64,000 nucleotides of DNA from Methylobacterium sp. E-005 (GTDB taxonomy: Bacteria > Pseudomonadota > Alphaproteobacteria > Rhizobiales > Beijerinckiaceae): NCBI RefSeq assembly GCF_022829725.1, contig NZ_JAKSYG010000226.1, forward strand, positions 1 through 64,000. Reading direction: 5' to 3'. The notes under the pieces were generated by a model. It was not told the origin of the DNA, made no database searches, and worked only from the letters and a program-made list of their open reading frames with translations. Of this stretch, positions 1-9,689 are shown piece by piece; positions within the stretch are counted from its first letter, which is position 1, and every line of letters begins with the position of its first letter. The position numbers and the translations under genes were made by a program.

Positions 1-1
1 G

Positions 2-97
2 CAGATCACCAAACTCAAGCTGGTGAAGCGCCAGATGTATGGCCGCGGCAAGATTGACTTGTTGCAAGCTCGCCTGATCGGCTTCACCTCCGGATGA
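2..97 (+). pseudogene. ISL3-type transposase, C-terminal end (cut by window start)
   Basis: An open frame enters from the window edge and ends at TGA 95-97. Its 31 residues include KLVKRQMYGRGKIDLLQARL, which resembles the C-terminal tail of ISL3-family transposases. Only the tail is visible, so it cannot be told whether the gene is intact upstream. The next sequence is a dead IS630 remnant on the opposite strand. Family assignment is by memory of the tail motif and is moderately sure. Confidence 0.5.
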
Positions 98-419
98 TCA
101 GCGAAAGTACGCCAGAGCCAAAGTTGCACGCCGAAACACAGCCCAGTGGGTGACCTCGCCCGGCGGCTCCGCGCAGGTCAACGCAAGGACATCGGGCTCC
201 GTCTTGGTCGAATGGGGCAGCGTGCCGGGCGGACCCGTCTTTTCGCAGACCTTCGACGCCCGCCCGTCGGGCGACGTCCTGGGCACTCACGCGCTCGGCC
301 GAGAGTAGGACGATGCGGGCGCACCGAATGTGCTTGAGAGGGCGATTGCGGTCGTTGGCGATCGCACCCAGCCGTGCCGCGTCGCTCGCAGCTGCAAACA
401 CATAGACCGTCGGCGCCAT
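98..419 (-). pseudogene. IS630-family transposase remnant (N-terminal part, frameshifted)
   Basis: The minus strand starts at ATG 417-419 and reads RCARIVLLSAERVSAQDVAR, the N-terminal helix-turn-helix region of IS630-type transposases. It then jumps from ARRAG directly to VEGL, so the WRW-containing stretch normally between them is missing. The match continues in another frame as KTGPPGT...VLALTCAEPPGEVTHW. The internal deletion plus frameshift make it non-functional, and the catalytic DDE part is absent. A second, related dead copy lies at 2590-3541. Confidence 0.6.
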
Positions 420-1119
420 GGCTCAGGCTCGCGCGTTTTGTCGAATGCGCGAATCCGCTATTTGCGCCACTGCCCTACGTAGATACGCTCCTCAAGGTCG
501 CTGGTGGCGCACTTAAGCTCCGAGTTAGCCAATCGTCGCATCGTAAATACAGCTCGGATCAAATTCCGGCGTCATAAGTTCGCCTGCAAAGAATTGCCCG
601 AACGCTTGCGCCTCTTCTGTAGCTACGAGCGGAAACGGGAGCAAAGCAGCGGCGCGCTCCAGACCAAGTATGCCACAGTCGAGCCTTCGCCGCCGCGACC
701 CTAGCGGACATAGATCCGCGCAATGTTTCTCCAAGTCATCTTTTGATACATCCCAGACATGAACGGTATAGCCTCTATTTTTTGATCCATAATCGAATCA
801 AAACAAAGACAGTAGGTGCCTTTCGGGAACGAGTAATCCAAAGCAGCGGCTATGGGTTTTGGCAATGCTTATTGTGACTCTCGGTTATGCCGTGTAGACC
901 ATTAATTTCGACAAGGTTTCAAACGTTGAAGTGTCCGATGATAGCTTGTCGGATTTACAAGATTTATAGAGGCCGGCGAACTATAACAATATATTACAAA
1001 AATTTTGAATCGACACACCAGCAGCTCGTGATCTCGAAGACGGCAATGGATGAATACGGGATCAACTATTGATCGAGTTGGAATGCATCCGATGCTGAAG
1101 GGTTTTGTTCGAGTCCAGT
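420..1119. other. No recognisable gene; increasingly AT-rich spacer
   Basis: About 700 bases between an IS remnant and the first glycosyltransferase. Short open frames exist on both strands (for example 525-734 minus and 887-1072 plus), but none has a recognisable motif, a convincing ribosome binding site or the codon bias of its neighbours. From about 720 onward the sequence is clearly AT-richer than the core genes further right. It is best read as decayed accessory DNA. Confidence 0.5.
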
Positions 1120-2031
1120 TTAAAACATTAAGGCGCGCTCGGGATCAACTCTTCCTCGCAAGAGATCGGCAAATCCACACATATTGCCGAACAAGCGCCC
1201 CCGGCGATCGATGAAGGGTTCCGGCACAACCGAGCGAATGAGGTTTTTTGCAACGTTGCGACAGATCTGAGCAACTGCCTCGCGACTCGTCATAGTTCCC
1301 TTTCGAAACATATAAAAAGGATTGACGACCTGCGAATAGCCAAGTCTTCGACCTGCGACCCGACCCTTCTTTACCCCCATATGCACGCCATAGGCGTCCA
1401 TAGATTTAACCAACCGGCCTCCCTTGGAACCCAGGGCCGCACCAAAATCCCGGTCCTCCAGCCAGCCGTATAGGACTAAGCGCTCATCAAAGCGCAGACT
1501 ACCAATGGCTGAACGTCTGAAGGCCATATTGCATCCATAGGGACTGAATGGCTCGGCGATCTGACCTGATTTCGGCACTTGGTAAGTCTTTACTAAATGA
1601 TCAGCTTCCTCGAATTTTAACCCGGGCCCTAATATGCCGTCTGCAAGTACGGCGCCAGTGATACAAACAATGTTCGGTTCTTTTTCAAATAGTTTTGCTA
1701 CCACATCTAGCCAGTTCGACCCAGGAACAAAATCGTCATCAAAAAACACGACAATGTCGATATCTGTGGGAAGGCAATCAAGAGCAGCGTTACGTTGATT
1801 GGGAAGGCCAGTGCCACCTATTATGACGTTGATCTTCGAATTTTCGGCGTATTCCCCGATATCTTCCGCTTTTGTACACGAAACATACACGCAGTCAGGC
1901 GCTCTTGTTTGTCCATTTATAATGCGATTCAGGGTGCCGGCGACAATATCCGGTCGTCCTAATGTCGCGATTACCACAGCTACGCGTGCGTTGGCGCCAG
2001 AAGCCGAGCGGGATGTTGTGTCCATGACCAT
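1120..2031 (-). CDS. Family 2 glycosyltransferase
   Basis: A 303-residue cytoplasmic GT-A fold glycosyltransferase that would transfer a sugar from a nucleotide-sugar donor to a growing polysaccharide or lipid-linked acceptor. The N-terminal part shows the nucleotide-binding strand VAVVIATLGRPD. The acidic metal/donor motif FFDDDFVPGSNWL follows near residue 95-105, and a typical ED (WLEDRDFG) sits near residue 190-195. The start could be ATG 2031 or ATG 2025, and neither has a strong ribosome site. It stands alone between IS debris, is AT-richer than the core genome, and probably belongs to the same exopolysaccharide locus as the genes at 4382-9689. Donor and acceptor cannot be read from sequence. 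Confidence 0.85.
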   Translation of the reverse strand: MVMDTTSRSASGANARVAVVIATLGRPDIVAGTLNRIINGQTRAPDCVYVSCTKAEDIGEYAENSKINVIIGGTGLPNQRNAALDCLPTDIDIVVFFDDDFVPGSNWLDVVAKLFEKEPNIVCITGAVLADGILGPGLKFEEADHLVKTYQVPKSGQIAEPFSPYGCNMAFRRSAIGSLRFDERLVLYGWLEDRDFGAALGSKGGRLVKSMDAYGVHMGVKKGRVAGRRLGYSQVVNPFYMFRKGTMTSREAVAQICRNVAKNLIRSVVPEPFIDRRGRLFGNMCGFADLLRGRVDPERALMF

Positions 2032-2589
2032 AGTGCGGGTGTTGCCTTACTCGTCAGACGTCAAGAAAGGTGGGAATCTCAGCTCGTAGGTTCTTGTAAC
2101 TGAGCGATCAAACGCGTGAGGCCCTGATTTAGGAAAGTGGCAAAGTGGACTTATCGGCCTTGCCCGTGCACCGATCCGTTCGACAGGTTGATAACCTCAT
2201 GCAGGTGGACAGGCTCCCCCCTAGGCCTCTGCGACCTCGGTGGTGTTGCGCGCACGACCATACCGGCGTCTGCTACGCGGTACAGGATGGCCCTGAACAT
2301 CGAGGCCAACACATCCACAAGCTTGGCGCATCGCTTCGGCATGCCGGAGCTCGAGGCCGGCCACCGGTACGTACCCTTCCCGTTGCATTGGATTATCGAA
2401 GGGACGGAACTCCGATCCTCAGCCATGCTTTCAACCCCATTATTGAGACGGCCTCGATTCCGATACCGGACATTTGTATCGACGCTTGCCGCGGCATCCG
2501 TCGGAACTTTCGGTTCCCACGAGAATCCGGAATGCGTTCCGGGCCGAATTTGAAGTTTCTTCGTCCTGCAACACCGAAGCGATGAGTCT
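2032..2589. other. No recognisable gene
   Basis: About 560 bases between the glycosyltransferase start and an IS630 remnant. Several overlapping open frames (2137-2553 and 2145-2585 plus, 2151-2426 minus) cover it, but none shows a known motif. The region may be the flank of decayed insertion sequences. The promoter for the minus-strand glycosyltransferase should lie in the first 100 bases but was not resolved. Confidence 0.4.
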
Positions 2590-3541
2590 ATCGATTGTCG
2601 TCTAAGAACCGGCGGATGCCAAATTCCCCCGCGTGGTCCCTTGTCCGATCCGGATACAGCGCCAGTGCACTGACTCGGACGGATCGTTCACGGGCTCGGC
2701 TGACGGCGGCGAGGATGTCGGTGGCGGGTTTGGCACAGATGACGAGTCTGGCGCGCCGGCTCTGCTCGGTGGTGGAGCATTTGATGGCGGCCTGCACATC
2801 GACGACGCCAGTGAAGGAGCCGCGTTGCACCCGACGACAGTCAGCGCTGAGAAGGAGCCCTCAACGGCGTTGAGCCTCGAGGCCGAGGTCAGGTGGAGTG
2901 TGGCGGTCCCGCGCGGGTGGCGAGCCAGCCAGGCGCGCACCTTCGGATGCCTGTGAGTGGCGATGTTGTCGAAGATCTTGGGGATCGCCTAGTCAGGCGG
3001 GCCCGCAGCTTCGACAGCGTCGAGGAATCGAACGGACTTGCCGATCCGGTGGCGCCGCACGCGGCGGCCGAGCACGGGACCTGCCAGGACATCAAGGGCG
3101 GCAAACGGCGTCGTCGTGCCGTGACGGGTATAGTTGCGGGCCTGGGCGGCGGGATGGCTGGGGGCGAGTGAACGGTCGAAGCGGGTTCACTCCAGGGCCT
3201 GGATCTGGCTCTTCTCATCAATGGGCGGCACCACTGTGTGGGCGGCTGGGATCATAGTGAGGCCGACGACATCTTCGACCTTGGCGACGTAGGCGGGGTC
3301 ACGCGAGCGCTTGAACGGGCCCAGCCGATGCGTTTAGGGGCGGCGCGCCACAGATCCGCGGCAGGGCGCGCAACGAAATTCCGACAACGCAGGCCACGGC
3401 TTGGCCGGTCCAGAGGGCGACCTCGCCCGGCGGCTCCGCGGGGGGCAATGCCAGGACCTGGGGCCCCGTCTCGGTCGAATGGGGCGGCGTGCCGGGCGGA
3501 CCCGTCTTGTCGCAGACCTTCGATGCCCGCATCGGCGACAC
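2590..3541 (-). pseudogene. IS630-family transposase, degraded full-length copy
   Basis: Reading the minus strand, IS630 transposase segments occur in order but in different frames. DKTGPPGTPPHSTETGPQVL and PPGEVALWTG lie near 3500-3410, GISLRALPRI follows, then the C-terminal block VRAWLARHPRG...LNAVEGSFSALT near 2940-2840 and RGSFTGVVDVQAAI near 2830. Much of the catalytic middle is unrecognisable and several frameshifts are needed. Its N-terminus is fused to a fragment of an IS3-type gene just upstream. It is not functional. Confidence 0.65.
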
Positions 3542-3559
3542 GCTCGGTCCAGCCGAGGC

Positions 3560-3756
3560 TCACGTGTTGCGATCCTCGATCTGACCACGACGATCCCTTC
3601 GCGGGCGAACCCTCGCCCGACATTGCGCACGCCGTAGACCTGGGTGTTCGTCTCGTACAGGCGCTGGATCGGCCTTGATTGGAAGCACCCTGCCTATCGG
3701 CTCGACCTCGCAGAAAGCACGATGGACATCGATGAAGGTGATCGTGCCCGGAACCG
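3560..3756 (-). pseudogene. IS3-family OrfB (integrase) N-terminal fragment
   Basis: Minus-strand reading gives TITFIDVHRAFCEVEPIGRV followed by LPIK, close to the start of IS3-family OrfB proteins (typically FI..HR..YGVEPICRVLPI). Shortly after, in another frame, comes TQVYGVRNVGRGFAREGIVV, matching the OrfB YGVRKVWRQL..EG.. block. About 60 residues are covered with one frame change, and the DDE core is gone because IS630-like sequence begins next to it. This is a chimera of two dead elements. Confidence 0.5.
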
Positions 3757-4381
3757 CTGGTCCAGCTCCTCAAACGAGCCTCGGCGAGCTCACCCCAATC
3801 GTGTTTCCAACTTGGTCCAAACAGGACCAGAACCAGAACGAGCACGGGTTCCAAACGAGGATGTGTAGGGGGCAAGGCCGGACGGGACTGTGGCTTGCTC
3901 CAGCAGAGCAAAGGTTTAGCGGCGGCTCCACCCCCGCGGGTTCGTTGCAGCCTGAGGGTGGTTGGGGAATGGGCGACGTGCCGTCGGTACAGCACGCTCG
4001 CGCCGGAGCGATCGCCAGACAAGCTGACGTCAGTACGCATCGTCCTCCGCCTGAAGAAAATGGTACAGGACAGCCTGTCGAAAGCCATGGACGTCCTTTT
4101 GGCAACGATCCGCGGAGGTGTCGATACCCGCCGCCAGCCTTCCTTCGTCTCGTGTTTAGACGATATATGCTCTTACTATGCTTGAGAACTCAAAGCGTTC
4201 CGCTGCGCCGCGCAAAACCCAAGACCAGCAAGTCTAAGCCCGTAAGACCGAAGCATGCCCATCCTGATAAAGTTCGATAATGATTCCGCGGGCGCTCGAT
4301 TTGCGGTGATTGTCTATCGGAACCTCATTGCCACAACTGCCGGCGAAGTAAAATCTAGTCGGTGATTTGATTTTTTATAAA
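3757..4381. other. No recognisable gene
   Basis: About 620 bases between IS debris and the flippase stop codon. Open frames exist on both strands (3675-4280 plus, 3770-4105 minus) but show no domain motif. Composition shifts from GC-rich IS-like sequence on the left to AT-rich sequence near 4290-4381. A terminator for the minus-strand polysaccharide operon would be expected close to 4380, but no strong hairpin with a T-run was found. Confidence 0.4.
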
Positions 4382-6172
4382 TCACGACGGACGAATAAAA
4401 TTCATCAACGAATAATAGTCGTTTCGGAACGTGTTCCTCATGAGCAAAAAGAGACTAAACAAGTAAACAAGACCTCCGAGAGAAATCTCTGTCGCGAAAG
4501 TTAGCCAACCTTCGCCGCCCAAACTGTCCAACGCATATACGAAAATGCCGGCCAGTGAAGAGGATAGTAAGATCAATGCAAAGGTGTTCAGAAGATCGTT
4601 CTTCGCGGCGCCAAGACCGTCGGGGACAGCTACCGTCAACGCTACAGCTTGGATGACATATGATGCTGCCAAAAGCCAAGCTATCGTAAGTGAGTCGAGC
4701 AAGATACCACAGAAAATCGAAATAACTCGGAAGATATTGATGAGAACGTTGATCAAGGTGTTTCTGGCAACGATGCCGTTTTTCAATAGAACCTGCCCGC
4801 TTAGCCAGGAGGCTCCGGCAATTGCATACGGCACTATCAGGATACGAACAAAAGCTGCCGCGTGATTCCACTGGTCGCCGAGGATAAGAGGTAGAATTTT
4901 GGGTGCTAATATTGATAAGATAACCGCGAAGGGTATTAGAATAGTCAAAATGACGCGCGATAAGAAAAGATGCATTCTACCGACATCTGACTGCTGATGG
5001 CGGACCGCGTGTGCATAGAAGGCACTCAAGATTGGGTTCGTGACTGACTCACACGAAAATCGAACAAGCTGTAAGGCTAATGTATAAGAGCCAAGTAGTT
5101 CGGGACCGAAAAATCGACCAAAGAAGGAATTTTCAACAATTCGACCAACAGTATCGCTGATGCGCATCATGAGCAACCAGCCGCCTATGGAAACATGCTC
5201 CGCGAGACTCGAAAATTCAAATTCGAAATAAGGCCGGGATCGCGCTGCCAAATTCAACATGATGGCGCGAATCGCGAGCGACGAGACAAATTGGGCCGCC
5301 AAACTCCAGGCGCCCCCGCCGTGAAACGCAACGAATAGGCCAGTTGCGGCTCCCGTGATCAGACCACATAAGTCGGCCGCACAATGGTAAATTAAGTTGC
5401 CGCGCCTGATCAATCTAGCATCTGCCACGACTGTAAAAGCAAGTAAGGGAAGTGCGGCCGATAAAAATGCCATCAACCCGATCAGAACGCTTTCGCCAGA
5501 AATCCATGCCAACACAAAGCCAGAGGCACAAACAAGCACGCCCATCAGCGAGCAGGTCGCCAACAGCGTCCAAAACGCCGTCGACCACAGTATGCGGTTG
5601 TCCTCGCTTTCCCGGGCGAGAGATACGCCCAAGCCACCATCGGCCAACATCATGAAAAGACTCACGGTTGGCAGAGCCAGCGCATAAACTCCGTAGTCCG
5701 ACGGCGTTAGTATTCTTGCTAGTATAGGTAGCGAGACGAGTTGGAACAGCACCCGGATTATATTGACGACAGTCCCCGCTCCGACATTGGCCGCGAATTG
5801 TCTGCTCTGACCCATTTTTGACATTGCACCGGAATTCGATGAAACCTCTGCGGGAGACTCATCAATATCTTCGCCCGCCGCCGACCTTTGAAAATTTATT
5901 TCATTGGCTGCGGATGCATTCATTTCCGCGGTCGCGATTATTAAACCGTGTCGGGTGCTGAATGTGTTCTCGATTTCGTGAATAGCAGCATTCAGTTTCG
6001 CACTTTCGTCGTCACGCCGATGGCGTTCGTGATCCATATCAGCCCAATCGAGCTGTTCCTGGACGACAGCGCGTGCGGACCTATAAATTTCATCACGATC
6101 AGCAGAGGTCGCGATATCGCATTTCGCGATCGTACTGGAAATTATTCTAAAGTATTCATTGACGGTGGCCAT
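4382..6172 (-). CDS. Wzx-type polysaccharide flippase with N-terminal extension
   Basis: A 596-residue inner-membrane protein of the oligosaccharide flippase/MATE-like (MVF) superfamily. It would move lipid-linked repeat units across the inner membrane in Wzx/Wzy-type polysaccharide synthesis. From about residue 120 the sequence is a string of hydrophobic helices with the typical opening ILARILTPSDYGVYALALP. The first ~115 residues are hydrophilic and unusual for flippases: EYFRIISSTIAKCDIATSAD and IYRSARAVVQEQL resemble a short helical module seen at the N-terminus of other Rhizobiales proteins (inference from memory). It is the last gene of a minus-strand operon after the ExoF-like and GH16 genes (24-base gap). 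Codon use is AT-richer than the core genome. Confidence 0.85.
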   Translation of the reverse strand: MATVNEYFRIISSTIAKCDIATSADRDEIYRSARAVVQEQLDWADMDHERHRRDDESAKLNAAIHEIENTFSTRHGLIIATAEMNASAANEINFQRSAAGEDIDESPAEVSSNSGAMSKMGQSRQFAANVGAGTVVNIIRVLFQLVSLPILARILTPSDYGVYALALPTVSLFMMLADGGLGVSLARESEDNRILWSTAFWTLLATCSLMGVLVCASGFVLAWISGESVLIGLMAFLSAALPLLAFTVVADARLIRRGNLIYHCAADLCGLITGAATGLFVAFHGGGAWSLAAQFVSSLAIRAIMLNLAARSRPYFEFEFSSLAEHVSIGGWLLMMRISDTVGRIVENSFFGRFFGPELLGSYTLALQLVRFSCESVTNPILSAFYAHAVRHQQSDVGRMHLFLSRVILTILIPFAVILSILAPKILPLILGDQWNHAAAFVRILIVPYAIAGASWLSGQVLLKNGIVARNTLINVLINIFRVISIFCGILLDSLTIAWLLAASYVIQAVALTVAVPDGLGAAKNDLLNTFALILLSSSLAGIFVYALDSLGGEGWLTFATEISLGGLVYLFSLFLLMRNTFRNDYYSLMNFIRPS

Positions 6173-6196
6173 TTCGTATTGCGAAGCCGCTTTCAG

Positions 6197-7060
6197 TCAG
6201 TGGGAACGTTGCCTGTAAGCCCGGACATATTGGACCGACATCTCGGCAGGGGAAATCATCTTGTCGATAGGCCAGCCGCCACCAAGCGCAAAATTGACCA
6301 AAATATACATCGGCTGACGAAACTCATCAGGCGTGGGGATGTTTAAGTACTCCCGTCGATCGAGATAAAATTTTGTCCGTGTTTCATCTATCAAGACGCC
6401 GTAAGTGTGATAGGTGTCAGTCAAAGATTTTGGGGGGACATCTACGACATAGCCCTCGTGTTTCGGCGCCTCTTTTTTCCAGAGATGGATCACAGTATGA
6501 AATCCGGCGTTGAACTGGCCGTAATATTCCAGCACATCGATCTCTGTTGATCCATTTGATTTGTCGGAACCGACCAACCAAAATGCTGGCCACGCCCCCT
6601 CTCCCTCGGGCAATTTTGCGCGAAGCTCGAAATAACCGTATTTTTGTGTGAAGCCTTGTTGTCCGGGGCCGTCCCGATCGACAGAGCATATCAATCCGGA
6701 TGTCCATTGTCCGGCCGTCGATTTTCGAGCAATTATCTTAAGGCCCTTTTCGGAGAATTCAAAAGGTCCGTCGGGGCCGGGATCCATGAATCGCGCCTCA
6801 CCGAAGTCACCATTCCATGGGGTGTGGGCTAACCATTTGGCATTGCTATTATAATTAGAAAATGGAGGCCGTGCTACCACACTCGGTTTCGTAAAATTAT
6901 CTTCGAATGTGAGTTCCATATTTTTCAGCTCGAGGCTTTCCCCGTCTGCAAGCAGGTGTGCTTGCTCTTCACATACGCCTGGAACAACGGAAGCGCCGAC
7001 GAAGATGAGAGAGATAAGAAAAATCTTCGATATCGCCTGCGACGCAATCTGAGCTAACAT
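6197..7060 (-). CDS. Secreted glycoside hydrolase family 16 enzyme
   Basis: A 287-residue exported beta-glucanase-like enzyme, probably trimming or releasing the polysaccharide made by this locus, as ExoK/ExsH-type GH16 proteins do in rhizobia. A signal peptide is visible (IFLISLIFVGASVVPGVCEE). The family-16 active-site motif EIDVLEYYG carries the nucleophile and acid/base glutamates near residue 165-175, after the conserved GAWPAFWLVG. The start is ATG 7060, not the TTG one codon upstream. It lies between the export gene (16-base gap) and the flippase (24-base gap), so the three are probably co-transcribed. Substrate (beta-1,3 or mixed-linked glucan or a heteropolymer) cannot be decided. 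Confidence 0.88.
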   Translation of the reverse strand: MLAQIASQAISKIFLISLIFVGASVVPGVCEEQAHLLADGESLELKNMELTFEDNFTKPSVVARPPFSNYNSNAKWLAHTPWNGDFGEARFMDPGPDGPFEFSEKGLKIIARKSTAGQWTSGLICSVDRDGPGQQGFTQKYGYFELRAKLPEGEGAWPAFWLVGSDKSNGSTEIDVLEYYGQFNAGFHTVIHLWKKEAPKHEGYVVDVPPKSLTDTYHTYGVLIDETRTKFYLDRREYLNIPTPDEFRQPMYILVNFALGGGWPIDKMISPAEMSVQYVRAYRQRSH

Positions 7061-7076
7061 CAAATCCGGCCCTCAT

Positions 7077-8372
7077 TTACTGATCTGCGGTTGATGCTCG
7101 AGACGACGCGGGCGGCGTCGTGTTTTTCCGTACGACGACTTGCAAAACATCACCCGGATCCAGTCGCGTCATCAGATTTGCATTGACGCGTTCGCCCGAG
7201 TGGGCTCGAACGACAATGTATTCCACGGCGCCTTCGTCATCGGATGTTAGATCTGCCTCGCTGAAAGACTTCGCTTCATCGGTCAGGCTAGTTGCAGTAG
7301 CAAGTTTTTGCTGATTTTCATCTAACCGGGATCGGACAGTCGAGATCTCGGATAAGGCATCGGTCTTGAATTTCGTGGTTAATGAAACAATGTCGCGGTC
7401 AGCCTGAGAAAGATCTTGTTGGGCTTTCAATGTAGCCAACTGTATATCAAGACGACCCCCTTCCAGAGTAGCGACGCTTTGTTCTGCGGAAATCTGCCGC
7501 TGCGCAATGACCATACCTTTTGATGCGAGCTCGTTGACGTTCGCTAAGTCTTTGCGGGTCAGTGACAATTGACGCATAATATTATTGTCTTTAGACTCGA
7601 GCGAGGTTAGCTGAGACTGAAGGACCTTCTTGGCTTGATTTATCGTCGCCAGTTGCGCGTCGAGTGCCTCGCGCCGACCGACGAATAGTGACGTCTCTTG
7701 CTGCATTGCCAGCTTGACCGCGGGGGAAGTCGCTTGTTGAGTTATCTCTTGCGGATAGGTGATAGAATTTTGTCCGCTGATTTCTGCATTGAGCCGTGCT
7801 TGACGTACCAATAGAGCGATTCGCTCTGCTTTGAGAACGCGAGCGTCGCCACTGCCTGAAATTACATCCCTTTCGACCCTGGAGTTGTCTCGGGCACGCC
7901 GCATTCCCTCGGCTATACTAATCGCTTGCATCACGGTCAGGGACGGTACGTATTCATATTTTCCAGGGTGCTGGACAGCTCCAGTGACATAGAATGGGCG
8001 ATACTTGATGATTTGCACTGACGCTGTAGGCGTGGTGGATAAGCCGACCTTATTTTTAAGCTGTGTGCCCACTGCAGTTGCGAGTTCGCCGGTGGTAAGA
8101 CCCGCAACGGGCACCTCGCCGATGAGTGGCAACGACAGACGCCCATCGGCTCCCACTATAAACTCGCCTGTCAAGGCAACCCATTGATAAGGATCGCCAT
8201 TTCGTACATCCCAAACTTTGAGAGCAATCCGATCCTCCGGGCCGACTGTGTAGCGTGCTTGTGAATAAGCGTTGGTGGATAGAACGCCCATAACTATCAT
8301 CTGGAAAAAAAACAATTTGACTGCATGGTATTTCAAAGTGTATTTTCCGTGTTCTGGTAAAGAAGATGCCAT
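7077..8372 (-). CDS. ExoF/Wza-like polysaccharide export protein
   Basis: A 431-residue periplasmic or outer-membrane polysaccharide biosynthesis/export protein. The hydrophobic signal LFFFQMIVMGVLSTNAYSQA is followed by the export domain (YTVGPEDRIALKVWD, GRLSLPLIGEVPVAGLTTGE). An SLBB-like block follows (YRPFYVTGAVQHPGKYEY), then a long Gln/Leu-rich coiled coil (about residues 190-360) as in ExoF. ATG 8372 is chosen because AAGGA lies seven bases upstream and the signal peptide then sits at the N-terminus; an upstream in-frame ATG at 8462 would add 30 residues without a ribosome site. It is first gene of the export-GH16-flippase operon and divergent from the GT4 gene, so both promoters lie in 8373-8627. 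Confidence 0.85.
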   Translation of the reverse strand: MASSLPEHGKYTLKYHAVKLFFFQMIVMGVLSTNAYSQARYTVGPEDRIALKVWDVRNGDPYQWVALTGEFIVGADGRLSLPLIGEVPVAGLTTGELATAVGTQLKNKVGLSTTPTASVQIIKYRPFYVTGAVQHPGKYEYVPSLTVMQAISIAEGMRRARDNSRVERDVISGSGDARVLKAERIALLVRQARLNAEISGQNSITYPQEITQQATSPAVKLAMQQETSLFVGRREALDAQLATINQAKKVLQSQLTSLESKDNNIMRQLSLTRKDLANVNELASKGMVIAQRQISAEQSVATLEGGRLDIQLATLKAQQDLSQADRDIVSLTTKFKTDALSEISTVRSRLDENQQKLATATSLTDEAKSFSEADLTSDDEGAVEYIVVRAHSGERVNANLMTRLDPGDVLQVVVRKNTTPPASSRASTADQ

Positions 8373-8627
8373 AACGCGTCCTTCTATCGTGCTTGTCCCA
8401 CGGTGAGATATTCGAGTGATATACGCATGTATTAAGCCAACGGTTCTTCCTTCAAATCGCAAGACACTCTGTGGTAAAATAAAAAGCGTGGTCGTGAGAG
8501 CAATCGAAAGTTACTCTGTTGCCGTTGAACGGCCGCCTCGTTTCTTGATTGATGGACGATTGATCATAATCCGTGGTTTATTTCAACAAATGATCTTTTC
8601 ATGGCCGCGCGGCTTGGAGTTTGCACT

Positions 8628-9689
8628 GTGAAAATCCTGCATGTTTTGAAGCATTGTAACTTAAGCAATGGCCATGTGCATGTGGTTGTAGATTTAGCGT
8701 GTGCTCAGTCCTCAAAGGGGCACGACGTGGTTGTCGCTTCAGGAGGCGGCCCATACATTTCTCTTCTGGAAGGACACAAAATCAAACATGTAATGATCCC
8801 CCAATCCGTACGTGGTGCGCCCAGGGCAGTGTTCGATTTTCATAGCCTACTCAAAACGGAAAATCCAACCGTGGTTCATGCGCACATGATGGGCTCGGCT
8901 GCGATTGCATATATACCGACACGGCTAAGGAAAATCCCACTTGTAACAACCATGCATAATTCCTTTGATAACCATTCTTTCCTTATGCGGTTGGGGGACG
9001 TAGTCGTTGCTGTGTCCGAGGCAGAGCGTAAGCTTCTGTTGGCGCGGGGATATAGTGCTGATAAGTTGAGAATGGTCTATAACGGACCGGTTGACTCAGT
9101 CAGAAAGTACTTAAACCCGACAAATAGCGTCGTTATACCTGCCAAATCAATTATATCGGTCTGCGGGCTTCATCGGCGCAAAAGGGTGAACCTCATCATT
9201 GAGGCGTTTGCTCGTTTGGCTAATAATTATGATGATTGGTATTTGGTGATTGTTGGCGAAGGGCCCGACAAGCAGGAGTTGATAGCTTTGAGCAAGAGCC
9301 TTGGCCTTGAGACCCGCGTGATCTTTCAAGGGCATCATCCAAATCCACAGCAGCTTTTACAGCAAGCCGCGATATTCGTGAATTTCCCCGATGCGGAGCC
9401 GTTCGGTTTAGCGGTAGCTGAAGCCCGCGCAAGTGGCTGCGCAATAGTGGTGGCTGATATCGGGGGGATGCCTGAAGTCGTGGATTACGGTCGGGCGGGT
9501 ACTGTTCTATCTGAAGTCGATCCAGAGTCGATCGCTCGTTCCTTGGATGGTTTGATGGCTCATCCGAATAGGCTCACCGAACTTCGTAGATCCGCTCAGA
9601 CGGACCTCGATCGTTTTACTGCGGTGAGGATGGCGACTAATTACGACGCGGTTTATACGGAGGCTTTATCTCGCGTTGCTAGGCGATAA
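8628..9689 (+). CDS. Family 4 glycosyltransferase
   Basis: A 353-residue GT-B fold retaining glycosyltransferase, probably adding a sugar to the repeat unit of the local polysaccharide. The N-terminal domain starts VKILHVLKHCNLSNGHVHVV. The C-terminal donor-binding part has SVCGLHRRKRVNLIIEAF, IVGEGPDKQEL and the EX7E-type motif AEPFGLAVAEARASG near residues 255-270. The GTG at 8628 is preferred over ATG 8601 because GGAG lies eight bases before it and translation then begins right at the first beta strand. It is divergent from the export operon and followed by IS debris. It is AT-richer than the core genome. Confidence 0.88.
   Translation: MKILHVLKHCNLSNGHVHVVVDLACAQSSKGHDVVVASGGGPYISLLEGHKIKHVMIPQSVRGAPRAVFDFHSLLKTENPTVVHAHMMGSAAIAYIPTRLRKIPLVTTMHNSFDNHSFLMRLGDVVVAVSEAERKLLLARGYSADKLRMVYNGPVDSVRKYLNPTNSVVIPAKSIISVCGLHRRKRVNLIIEAFARLANNYDDWYLVIVGEGPDKQELIALSKSLGLETRVIFQGHHPNPQQLLQQAAIFVNFPDAEPFGLAVAEARASGCAIVVADIGGMPEVVDYGRAGTVLSEVDPESIARSLDGLMAHPNRLTELRRSAQTDLDRFTAVRMATNYDAVYTEALSRVARR

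Noticed and set aside
525..734. Minus-strand 69-residue frame as a small gene
   Set aside because: No ribosome site or motif, and the surroundings are decayed IS material.
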